From: CAYZDV01 sp964477275
Lineage (GTDB): Bacteria > Acidobacteriota > Aminicenantia > Aminicenantales > Aminicenantaceae
Assembly: GCA_964477275.1 (NCBI GenBank)
Contig: CAYZDV010000119.1
Coordinates: forward strand, 1-5,986
Reading direction: 5' to 3'
DNA length: 5,986 nt
Below, piece by piece: positions 1 to 5,863 of the stretch (positions within the stretch are counted from its first letter, which is position 1; every line of letters begins with the position of its first letter). Below the pieces are notes generated by a model. It ran no database searches. It was not told where the DNA came from and saw only the letters and a program-made list of their open reading frames with translations. The position numbers and the translations under genes were made by a program.

Positions 1-32
1 TCAGATGACAAATGTGAAGACGGAGGTCGAAA

Positions 33-230
33 ATGGTGAAATTTTTCGTCTGGCTTCTTCTCCTGGTGATTTGCTGGCCCCTTGCTCTTCTGGCTCTCAT
101 TCTTTATCCCGTTGTCTGGCTCCTTCTCCTGCCGTTTCGCCTCATCGGCATCACCGTGAATGCCGTTTTTGACTTGTTCAAGGCCATCATCACCCTTCCG
201 GCCAGAATCCTGAGCGGACCCAAAAAATAA
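33..230 (+). CDS. Small hydrophobic membrane protein, function unknown
   Basis: This 65-residue protein is not recognised as a characterised family. Residues 3 to about 38 are almost entirely hydrophobic and rich in Leu, Val and Trp, with prolines at 16, 26 and 34; this could be two closely packed membrane segments or one long kinked one. The remainder (about 39-60) is moderately hydrophobic and could form an amphipathic helix, and the tail is basic (PKK). The ATG start is well supported by GGAGG at 22-26 with a six-base spacer. Nothing reads into it clearly from the left edge, and 125 bases separate it from the next gene, so it may be a single transcription unit. Reality as a gene is likely from the ribosome-binding site and the consistent membrane-protein composition. 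A role such as envelope protein is only inference. Confidence 0.75.
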   Translation: MVKFFVWLLLLVICWPLALLALILYPVVWLLLLPFRLIGITVNAVFDLFKAIITLPARILSGPKK

Positions 231-318
231 AAAGGCTCTCTCCTGTTCGGTGCGGGGAGTCCTGTTCTGGAGCGGAAGACCAGGGACGGATTCGGAATGA
301 ATTCACTTTTTTTCTGAC

Positions 319-347
319 TTGATTTTTTGGTCAAATCGGACAAAAAT
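319..347 (+). promoter_or_regulatory. Weak candidate promoter for the YgjP-like gene
   Basis: TTGATT (319-324) and AAAAAT (342-347) are separated by 17 bases and match the sigma-70 consensus at four of six positions each. Transcription would begin around 353-356, almost on the ATG at 356, which would make the message leaderless. This fits the absence of a ribosome-binding site there, but the match is weak and the stretch is simply AT-rich. Confidence 0.25.
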
Positions 348-355
348 CATTCCTG

Positions 356-925
356 ATGGCAAAATCGGTCGTCATTCGCGTCAATGGCGTGGGGCCTGTT
401 CTTTTCGAACGGAGCCGGCGCGCCAGGCACATCAACATCACCATCAAGTCCATCAGGGGAATTCGGGTTGCCGTTCCCTATGGCATATCATATGAAAATG
501 CCGAGAAAGTTGTCCTCACTTACCGGCCCTGGATCAAGAGGAATCTGGCGAGAGTCAGGGAAGTCAGGCGGAGACATCAGAATCTTTCGAAAAAACTGGT
601 CGTTCTCAATGAATCGGCAGCTCGCCGGAAGCTGCTCAGCCGGCTCGAGGAGCTCTCCGCCAAACACGGGTTGAAATTCAGGAAGGCTTTCATCCGCAAT
701 CAGAAGACCCGATGGGGAAGCTGTTCCCCGAACAACAATATCTATCTGAACATCAAACTGGCCATCCTGCCCAGAGGGCTGAGAGACTATGTCATTCTTC
801 ATGAGCTTGTTCATACTCGCATCAGCAACCACGGCCGCGCTTTCTGGGCACAGCTGGAGAAGTTTTCCAAGAATGCCAGAAAAAAGCAGCGCCGGTTGAA
901 CGAATACGGATTGGGCCTGGCCTGA
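356..925 (+). CDS. YgjP/SprT-like zinc metallohydrolase (DUF45, M48-type fold)
   Basis: This 189-residue protein belongs to the YgjP-like metallopeptidase family (PF01863, formerly DUF45). The zinc site is visible as HELVH at 149-153 followed by His159, giving HExxH-x5-H with Glu150 as the catalytic base. The family's signature tract before it is also present: TRWGSC at 118-123, then a short strand and DYVILHE at 144-150. The N-terminal part (about 5-65) is the usual beta-rich region ending in YRPWIKR, and residues 66-105 are a basic helical linker. No signal peptide or membrane segment is present, so it should be cytosolic. Many members are described as predicted metal-dependent hydrolases; the E. 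coli relative has been reported to act on UTP, so proteolysis should not be assumed. Length is somewhat below the usual 220-240. The start has no Shine-Dalgarno sequence, and an in-frame stop at 320-322 rules out an upstream ATG. Confidence 0.9.
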   Translation: MAKSVVIRVNGVGPVLFERSRRARHINITIKSIRGIRVAVPYGISYENAEKVVLTYRPWIKRNLARVREVRRRHQNLSKKLVVLNESAARRKLLSRLEELSAKHGLKFRKAFIRNQKTRWGSCSPNNNIYLNIKLAILPRGLRDYVILHELVHTRISNHGRAFWAQLEKFSKNARKKQRRLNEYGLGLA

Positions 926-943
926 AATCGTTTCCGCTCTCAT

Positions 944-972
944 TTGACTTGAAAACCGGCGAGTGATAAAAA
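944..972 (+). promoter_or_regulatory. Candidate sigma-70-type promoter for the oligopeptidase gene
   Basis: TTGACT (944-949, five of six to consensus) lies 17 bases before TAAAAA (967-972, four of six). It falls in the gap after the YgjP-like gene and would start transcription near 979, leaving a leader of about 43 bases that contains the ribosome-binding site. The same -35 hexamer is used by the candidate at 4714. The -10 element is weak. Confidence 0.4.
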
Positions 973-1021
973 CGAAAGAGAATCGACAATAAAGAATCTC
1001 GGTTATGAAGACGGAGGAGTC

Positions 1022-3172
1022 ATGAAAAAAAGAATCACTGTCATTCCGGTGTCTCCTAAAAGGCTCGTTTTTTTCCTGTCCGCCTTTCTCTTCCTTTTTA
1101 TCGCCTCCCACTGTGCGAAAAGCAAACCGGCCGAACCGCCGGTGGCTCAAAAAATTCAAAAAGAGCTGACCATCCACGGCCAGACCAGAATCGACGAATA
1201 CTACTGGCTGAGGGAGAAAGAGAACCCGGAGGTCATCGAGTACCTGAAGGCCGAAAATGCGCACACAGAATCCGCGATGAAACACACGAACAAATTGCAG
1301 GAGAAGCTTTTTCAGGAAATCGTGGGCAGGATCAAACAGACCGACATTTCCGTTCCTTACAGGGAAAGCGGCTATTATTACTACACTCGTTATGAGGAAG
1401 GATCAGAATATCCGATCTACTGCCGGAAGAAAGGCAGCCTGGAGGGAGAGGAAGAAATCCTGCTCAACGTCAACGAGATGGCCAGAGGCCACGATTATTA
1501 TCATGTGGCCGGCCTTACGGTGAGCTCCGACAATTCGCTGATGGGCTTTGGTGTGGATACGGTCAGCCGGAGAATGTACACGATTCACTTCAAAGACCTC
1601 ACCACCGGGGAGATCCTCCCGGATCAGATTCCCAACGCATCAGGCAGGGCGGCCTGGGCCAACGATAACAAGACCGTTTTTTACGCGCTCAAAGACGAGA
1701 CAACGCTTCGTCCCGGCCGCATTATGAAGCACACGCTCGGAGCGGATATTGCCTCTGATGAAGAGGTGTTTTTTGAAGATGATGTCACTTTCAACGCGCA
1801 TGTTTACAAGACAAAGTCCAAAAAATATATCTTCATCGTTTCCGAAAGCACCCTTTCGACAGAGTACCGGTTGCTGGATGCAGACCGGCCGGATGGAAAG
1901 TTTCAAATCTTCCATCCCCGCGAGAGAGACCTCCTCTACGACGTCGAGCATTATCAGGACAGATTTTACATCCGGACCAACTTTCAGGCGAAAAACTTCA
2001 GGCTTATGGAAACGCCGGTGGGAAAGACGGCCAAGGAAAACTGGAAGGAAACGATCGCCCACCGGGATGATGTTCTGCTGGAGCAGTTTGAAGTGTTCAG
2101 AGATTCCCTGGTGGTCAACGAACGGAAAAACGGGCTCCCCAATATCCGCATCATCGAGTGGGAGGATAAATCCGGGCACGACCTCGATTTCGGAGAGGAA
2201 ACCTACACCGCTTCGATCGCCCACAACCCCGAGTTTGAGACCGACCTCCTGCGCTACAGATATTCGTCCCTGACCACGCCGGACTCCGTTTTTGATTACA
2301 ACATGAAGACCAGAGAGAAGAAGCTTCTCAAACAGCAGGAAGTGGTCGGCGACTTTCGCCCCGAAAACTATCATGCGGAAAGGCTCTTGGCCACGGCCGC
2401 AGACGGCACGAAAGTCCCCATCTCCATTGTCTACAGGAAAGGACTGGAGAAAAACGGAGACAACCCGCTCCTGCTTTACGGCTATGGCTCCTACGGAGCC
2501 AGCATGAATCCCGGCTTCAATTCTCTCTACCTCAGCCTTCTCGACAGGGAGTTTGTGTTTGCCATGGCCCATATCCGCGGCGGCCAGGAGATGGGACGTT
2601 ACTGGTATGAAGAGGGAAAGCTGCTGAAAAAACAGAATACCTTTACCGATTTCATCGCCTGCGCTGAACATTTGATTGCCGAAAAATTCACCAATTCGGG
2701 CAAGCTTTTTGCCAAGGGAGGAAGCGCCGGCGGGTTGCTCATGGGTGCGGTGGTCAACATGCGGCCCGGTCTCTTCAAAGGCGTAATCGCCCAGGTACCC
2801 TGGGTCGACGTGGTAACGACCATGCTCGATGAGAGCATCCCGCTGACCACCAGTGAATATGATGAATGGGGCAATCCCAATGATAAGACTTATTATGATT
2901 ACATGCTTTCCTATTCGCCCTATGATAACGTTGAAGCCAAGGATTATCCGACCATGCTGGTCACCACTGGTTTGCACGACTCGCAGGTCCAGTACTGGGA
3001 GCCGGCCAAGTGGGTGGCCAGGCTCAGAGCCCTGAAGACAGACTCCAACCTTCTTCTCCTCAAAACCAGCATGGAAGCCGGTCACAGCGGAGTTTCCGGC
3101 CGGTTCCGAAGGTACCAGGAAGCCGCCCTGGAGTTCGCCTTCGTGCTCGACCAGCTCGGAATCAAGGAGTAG
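1022..3172 (+). CDS. Oligopeptidase B-like S9A serine peptidase, probably exported lipoprotein
   Basis: This 716-residue protein belongs to the prolyl oligopeptidase family S9A and is closest in motif and spacing to oligopeptidase B (PtrB), which cleaves short peptides after Arg and Lys. Residues about 35-450 form the N-terminal extension and beta-propeller; about 451-716 form the alpha/beta hydrolase domain. The triad is Ser568 (GGSAGG), Asp653 (TTGLHDSQVQYWEP) and His688 (EAGHSG). The Ser-Asp and Asp-His gaps of 85 and 35 equal those of E. coli PtrB (532/617/652). The S1 acidic pair maps to Glu612 and Asp614, so the second Glu of typical enzymes is Asp here. Unlike classical cytosolic PtrB, it starts with a basic N-region, a hydrophobic core (about 15-29) and Cys31 in ASHC, suggesting export and possible lipidation, although His before Cys is atypical. 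GGAGGAG at 1013-1019 fixes the start. It converges on the permease gene. Confidence 0.95.
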   Translation: MKKRITVIPVSPKRLVFFLSAFLFLFIASHCAKSKPAEPPVAQKIQKELTIHGQTRIDEYYWLREKENPEVIEYLKAENAHTESAMKHTNKLQEKLFQEIVGRIKQTDISVPYRESGYYYYTRYEEGSEYPIYCRKKGSLEGEEEILLNVNEMARGHDYYHVAGLTVSSDNSLMGFGVDTVSRRMYTIHFKDLTTGEILPDQIPNASGRAAWANDNKTVFYALKDETTLRPGRIMKHTLGADIASDEEVFFEDDVTFNAHVYKTKSKKYIFIVSESTLSTEYRLLDADRPDGKFQIFHPRERDLLYDVEHYQDRFYIRTNFQAKNFRLMETPVGKTAKENWKETIAHRDDVLLEQFEVFRDSLVVNERKNGLPNIRIIEWEDKSGHDLDFGEETYTASIAHNPEFETDLLRYRYSSLTTPDSVFDYNMKTREKKLLKQQEVVGDFRPENYHAERLLATAADGTKVPISIVYRKGLEKNGDNPLLLYGYGSYGASMNPGFNSLYLSLLDREFVFAMAHIRGGQEMGRYWYEEGKLLKKQNTFTDFIACAEHLIAEKFTNSGKLFAKGGSAGGLLMGAVVNMRPGLFKGVIAQVPWVDVVTTMLDESIPLTTSEYDEWGNPNDKTYYDYMLSYSPYDNVEAKDYPTMLVTTGLHDSQVQYWEPAKWVARLRALKTDSNLLLLKTSMEAGHSGVSGRFRRYQEAALEFAFVLDQLGIKE

Positions 3173-3203
3173 ATTCGAAATTCAGGGAGATGGGTGATCA
3201 GAG

Positions 3204-4562
3204 TTATCCATTCCGATATTTTTTCTTGAACAGAACGTAGGCCGGGACTCCGGCAGCCACCGTCAGAACAGCGATGGAAGAAGGAACGGGACGTTCGAGG
3301 AACCCCAGAACAAGAATGGAAACACCGGCAAGGAGATACAGGACTGGCACAACAGGATAGCCCGGCATTCTGTATCCAACTCTCTCCCGGCGCCTCAGCC
3401 TGAAAACGCCTATCACGGCCAGGAGGGGAAAGATCCCCAGCGAAAAAGCCATGTAGGTCAGTATCTGGTCAAAAGTTCCGGAGAGAACCATGACAACCGC
3501 AATCGCGGCCTGGAGAATGATCGCCTTTGAAGGCACATGGTAGACATCATGGACTTCCGAGGCGAACCTGAAAAAATAGCCGTCCCTGGCCATCGCGAAA
3601 TAGACTCTCGGGCCGAGAATGATGAACGCACTCAAGGACGAAAAAAGAGCAAAGGCGATAAGGACGGAAAAAAGGCCCTGGAACGATGGGCCAAAAAGAT
3701 TCCCTGCGGCGAGCCCTCCGATGGAAATCACGCCGCTCATCTCTTCAGGTGAAGCCGCATAGACGTAAAGGAGGTTCAGTCCAAAATAGAGGACAGCGAC
3801 GATACCCGTGCTCAGAATCAGCGAAAGAGGCAGATTTTTCTGTGGGTTTTTGACCTCGGAGCCGATATACGCCGAAGCGTTCCAGCCGCTGTAGGCGAAC
3901 ATGATCCACATCAGCGAGAGGCCGATAGTTTTCATCCCGCCAAATGAAAAGCTAAAAGCATCTCCCTGGGAGAAGTGGTCAAAATTGCCTTTTCCCATAG
4001 AAAAGCCCAGTCCGACGAGTCCGACGATCAGGCCAACCTTCAGGATGGTCAGAAGATTCTGCACCCTCGAGCCGAAGACGATTCCGCGGAGATGGATCAG
4101 GGTAAAAGCGATGATGACCAGAATGGCATAGAGTTTCTTCGAGATGACCTCTTCGGATGGGCCATCAAGGATTCCCCAGCGCAGAGCCTGGGGGAAGGCC
4201 CTGGCCAGATATTCTGTAAAGCCAATGGCCGAGGCCGCGATGGGTGCAGAGAACCCGACAAAGAAGGAAACCCAACCGCTGAGGAAACCGGAGATCGGGT
4301 TGAACAGCCTGGAGAGAAAAACATATTCCCCACCGGCAAGGGGAAATGCGGCGCCGAGCTCGCTGTAGCAGAGAGCTCCGAAAAGAGCGATTAATCCGCC
4401 CACAATCCAGAGCCCGATCATCAGAAAGGGATCGCGGAGGTCGTTCATCAGGAGTCCGGATGTGGTGAAGATGCCGGCTCCGACCATATTGGCAACGACG
4501 ATGCTGGCCAGGGGAAAAAGCCCCAGCTTTCTCTCAAGTCCCTTCTCCGGATGATGAGCCAT
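3204..4562 (-). CDS. APC-family amino acid permease
   Basis: With the preferred start this is a 452-residue, 12-segment secondary transporter of the amino acid-polyamine-organocation superfamily. TM1 carries GAGIF (residues 28-32), the unwound substrate-binding stretch of APC proteins. The segment FAYSGWNASAYIGSE followed by KNPQKNLP is the characteristic TM6 and following loop seen in LAT-like and related amino acid permeases. Hydrophobic stretches then continue regularly to a basic C-terminus (FKKKYRNG). The substrate cannot be read from sequence; an amino acid is likely, moved by proton symport or exchange. The frame stays open upstream to 4997, but that extension is not membrane-like and overlaps other features. 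Starts at 4568 and 4562 are both possible; 4562 is preferred because GAGGG lies seven bases before it. It runs divergently from the kinase remnant and convergently with the peptidase gene. Confidence 0.92.
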   Translation of the reverse strand: MAHHPEKGLERKLGLFPLASIVVANMVGAGIFTTSGLLMNDLRDPFLMIGLWIVGGLIALFGALCYSELGAAFPLAGGEYVFLSRLFNPISGFLSGWVSFFVGFSAPIAASAIGFTEYLARAFPQALRWGILDGPSEEVISKKLYAILVIIAFTLIHLRGIVFGSRVQNLLTILKVGLIVGLVGLGFSMGKGNFDHFSQGDAFSFSFGGMKTIGLSLMWIMFAYSGWNASAYIGSEVKNPQKNLPLSLILSTGIVAVLYFGLNLLYVYAASPEEMSGVISIGGLAAGNLFGPSFQGLFSVLIAFALFSSLSAFIILGPRVYFAMARDGYFFRFASEVHDVYHVPSKAIILQAAIAVVMVLSGTFDQILTYMAFSLGIFPLLAVIGVFRLRRRERVGYRMPGYPVVPVLYLLAGVSILVLGFLERPVPSSIAVLTVAAGVPAYVLFKKKYRNG

Positions 4563-4569
4563 TGTCATG

Positions 4570-4574
4570 CCCTC
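4570..4574 (-). promoter_or_regulatory. Ribosome-binding site deciding the permease start
   Basis: On the minus strand this reads GAGGG. It sits one base from the ATG at 4568 but seven bases from the ATG at 4562, so normal spacing favours the second start, removing the first two residues (Met-Thr). Confidence 0.6.
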
Positions 4575-4609
4575 AAAAACAGCTTTCTCGCGGAATAAAA
4601 GCTCAAGGG

Positions 4610-4638
4610 AGTTTAAACAAAAAAAACAATTTTCACAA
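4610..4638 (-). promoter_or_regulatory. Candidate promoter for the permease gene
   Basis: On the minus strand TTGTGA (4638-4633) and TAAACT (4615-4610) are 17 bases apart, each matching the sigma-70 consensus at four of six positions. Transcription would begin near 4603, leaving a leader of about 40 bases with the ribosome-binding site. The 12-base direct repeat lies immediately upstream of the -35 element, a usual place for an activator to bind. Confidence 0.3.
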
Positions 4639-4641
4639 GGA

Positions 4642-4669
4642 AACCCAAAATGGATGGAACCCAAAATGG
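4642..4669. repeat. 12-base direct repeat, 16-base period, in the divergent control region
   Basis: AACCCAAAATGG occurs exactly twice, at 4642-4653 and 4658-4669, separated by ATGG. It is non-coding in both directions under the preferred gene starts and lies between the two divergent promoter candidates. Two tandem copies could bind a regulator, or could be a small slippage duplication; the sequence alone does not decide. Confidence 0.7.
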
Positions 4670-4713
4670 CCCATGGAAGAGAGAAGGATATTGTTCCTTT
4701 GAGCCGCTGAAAA

Positions 4714-4742
4714 TTGACTCTTCGTTGACGTGCTGGTATTCT
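4714..4742 (+). promoter_or_regulatory. Candidate sigma-70-type promoter upstream of the kinase remnant
   Basis: TTGACT (4714-4719) and TATTCT (4737-4742) are spaced by exactly 17 bases and match five of six and four of six consensus positions. Transcription would start near 4749, just before the remnant's ATG at 4763. A second TTGAC occurs at 4725-4729. With the kinase gone, this promoter could serve the membrane protein gene at 4973. Confidence 0.45.
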
Positions 4743-4762
4743 CTTTTGGGGTGAGCGAAAAC

Positions 4763-4941
4763 ATGAGCAGAGATTGTCCGAAGTGCCATTTGGCAAACCC
4801 GGAGGACAGCCGCGACTGTCATAGTTGGGCAGCTCCTCTCGAATCCACTCAGGACATCGCGGCTGTCGCCACCCGGACCTTCCCCGCACCCGCCAGAACT
4901 CTGGCCCCGGAACTCTTTCTGCCGGAAGGATAAGGATATCT
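4763..4941 (+). pseudogene. Remnant of a zinc-ribbon serine/threonine protein kinase (N-terminus only)
   Basis: The reading frame starts at ATG 4763, with GGGGTGAG at 4748-4755 as a plausible ribosome-binding site, and ends at TAA 4931-4933 after 56 residues. Residues 1-26 look like a zinc ribbon: CPKC at 5-8, then Asn-Pro-Glu-Asp, then Cys19; the expected fourth cysteine is Trp22, so metal binding should be impaired. The linker that follows, from residue 36 (TRTFPAPARTLAP), resembles the linker before the kinase domain in Aminicenantes-type kinases (TKTL...P...EL..G). From 4909 the next frame continues GTLSAGRIRIS, resembling the domain entry G-x-x-FAGRYxII, and the two pieces join without a gap if one C is restored in the run 4905-4908. 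No P-loop, catalytic loop or other kinase sequence follows. The family comparison is from memory. A translated 56-residue micro-protein remains possible but seems less likely. Confidence 0.65.
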
Positions 4942-4962
4942 TGGGCAATGAAAATGCGTGAA

Positions 4963-4967
4963 GGAGG
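4963..4967 (+). promoter_or_regulatory. Ribosome-binding site deciding the start of the membrane protein gene
   Basis: GGAGG is followed after five bases by GTG at 4973. The longest form of the frame begins at GTG 4958, but that start would place this site inside the coding sequence and has no comparable site of its own. An ATG at 4968 is in a different frame. Confidence 0.65.
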
Positions 4968-4972
4968 ATGAA

Positions 4973-5863
4973 GTGGCTGCTGTCGAAGGAACTCCACAAA
5001 AATCGAGCGCTGCCAGCAAATGGCTCATCGGCTGCGGGGTGGGCTGCGGCGTGGTGATCTTGATTCTCATCATACTGGCTGCGAGCGGCTATTTCTTCAT
5101 CAAAAACATCACTGAAGGGTTCAAGGAGACAGAGGAGTTGACAGAGGCTCTGACAGAGAAATACGGAGCGATCAGGGAATTCTGCCCTGACCCGGAAGGC
5201 GCGATCCCGCCAGAGCGGATCGAGGCGTTTCTGGCGGTGCGGAATTCACTGGGCCCGATAAAGGAGAAGTTCGAGCGCTCGATCGATATTCTCTCTCAGG
5301 AAAGAGACAGGGTGCAGGCCGAGAAAGAGCCGTCTGCGGGAATTCTGACCAGGATCAGGGCCGGGTTCGGGATCATCCCCCTGATGGCCGAGTTCATCAA
5401 CCTCCGACACCAGGCTCTTCTGGATAACGGGATGGGACTGGGAGAGTATTACTATATTTATGTGGTCGCTTATTACTCATTTCTGGGGAAGTCCCCTGCA
5501 GACGGCTTCGAGTATGGCTTCATGGAGCGGGCGGAGGAGAGACGCCGGTATGTCTGGGATGAAGAGGAGAGCCGGGAGGACCACCTGGACAGAATCCGCA
5601 GGCGGCTGCACAGGATGGTTCTCCCCATGCTCCAGAACCAGTATCAGAAGCTGCAGGAAAGAGGCCTGGCCGGAGTCAGAGAGTCGTGGCTGAGAGCACT
5701 GGAGAGGGAAGTCAGAGCCTTGGAAGAAGACCGGTTCCGGCTTCCCTGGCAGGATGGCCTGCCCGATGTCCTCAAAAATTCCCTCCTGCCTTTCCGGGAG
5801 CGCCTGGAAGAAAGCTACAACAAGGTGCTCAATTCTCTGGAATTCACAGTCGACCAGCGGTGA
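4973..5863 (+). CDS. Membrane-anchored protein of unknown function
   Basis: From the GTG at 4973 the protein has 296 residues. A short N-terminal tail with two lysines precedes a single hydrophobic segment at about 17-43, which begins with a Gly/Cys-rich stretch (GCGVGCG, 20-26). The charge pattern suggests N-inside, with the bulk outside the cytoplasm, but this is inference. The rest is mostly predicted helical: FCPDPEG at 70-76 followed by a charged helical region, an aromatic cluster around 160-170 (EYYYIYVVAYYSF), then a very charged Glu/Arg-rich region that could form coiled coil or helical bundles. I do not recognise a characterised domain or catalytic motif. The layout, with a single TM followed by a helical domain, resembles uncharacterised proteins of acidobacteria-like genomes. 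It follows the kinase remnant by 39 bases and has no convincing promoter of its own in that gap. Codon use is consistent throughout, so it looks intact. Confidence 0.85.
   Translation: MAAVEGTPQKSSAASKWLIGCGVGCGVVILILIILAASGYFFIKNITEGFKETEELTEALTEKYGAIREFCPDPEGAIPPERIEAFLAVRNSLGPIKEKFERSIDILSQERDRVQAEKEPSAGILTRIRAGFGIIPLMAEFINLRHQALLDNGMGLGEYYYIYVVAYYSFLGKSPADGFEYGFMERAEERRRYVWDEEESREDHLDRIRRRLHRMVLPMLQNQYQKLQERGLAGVRESWLRALEREVRALEEDRFRLPWQDGLPDVLKNSLLPFRERLEESYNKVLNSLEFTVDQR

Noticed and set aside
1..39. Possible tail of an upstream gene reading into the first small gene
   Set aside because: A frame is open for 12 codons from the window edge, but that is too short to support anything.
238..259. 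Hairpin CTCTCC / GGGGAG with a ten-base loop after the small membrane protein gene
   Set aside because: It is only six pairs with one G-U, and the nearest T-run (307-313) is about 50 bases away, so it does not qualify as an intrinsic terminator.
241..267. 8-base direct repeat TCCTGTTC (241-248 and 260-267)
   Set aside because: It is short enough to arise by chance and is not associated with a promoter or gene boundary.
488..1285. 265-residue minus-strand open frame spanning the YgjP-like gene and the start of the oligopeptidase
   Set aside because: It overlaps two well-supported genes, has no domain, and the part covering the non-coding gap is not protein-like.
1640..3085. 481-residue open frame on the minus strand opposite the oligopeptidase gene
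   Set aside because: It lies fully antisense to a gene with a complete catalytic triad; its peptide shows no recognisable domain and its openness follows from the codon pattern of the real gene.
4730..4762. Longer start (GTG 4730) for the kinase remnant
   Set aside because: It lies inside the promoter candidate and adds residues before the usual zinc-ribbon start; ATG 4763 with GGGGTGAG upstream fits better.
4563..4997. N-terminal extension of the permease frame, 145 further residues upstream of the preferred start
   Set aside because: It is not membrane-like, resembles no transporter N-terminus, overlaps the remnant and the start of the 4973 gene, and a good ribosome-binding site supports the start at 4562.
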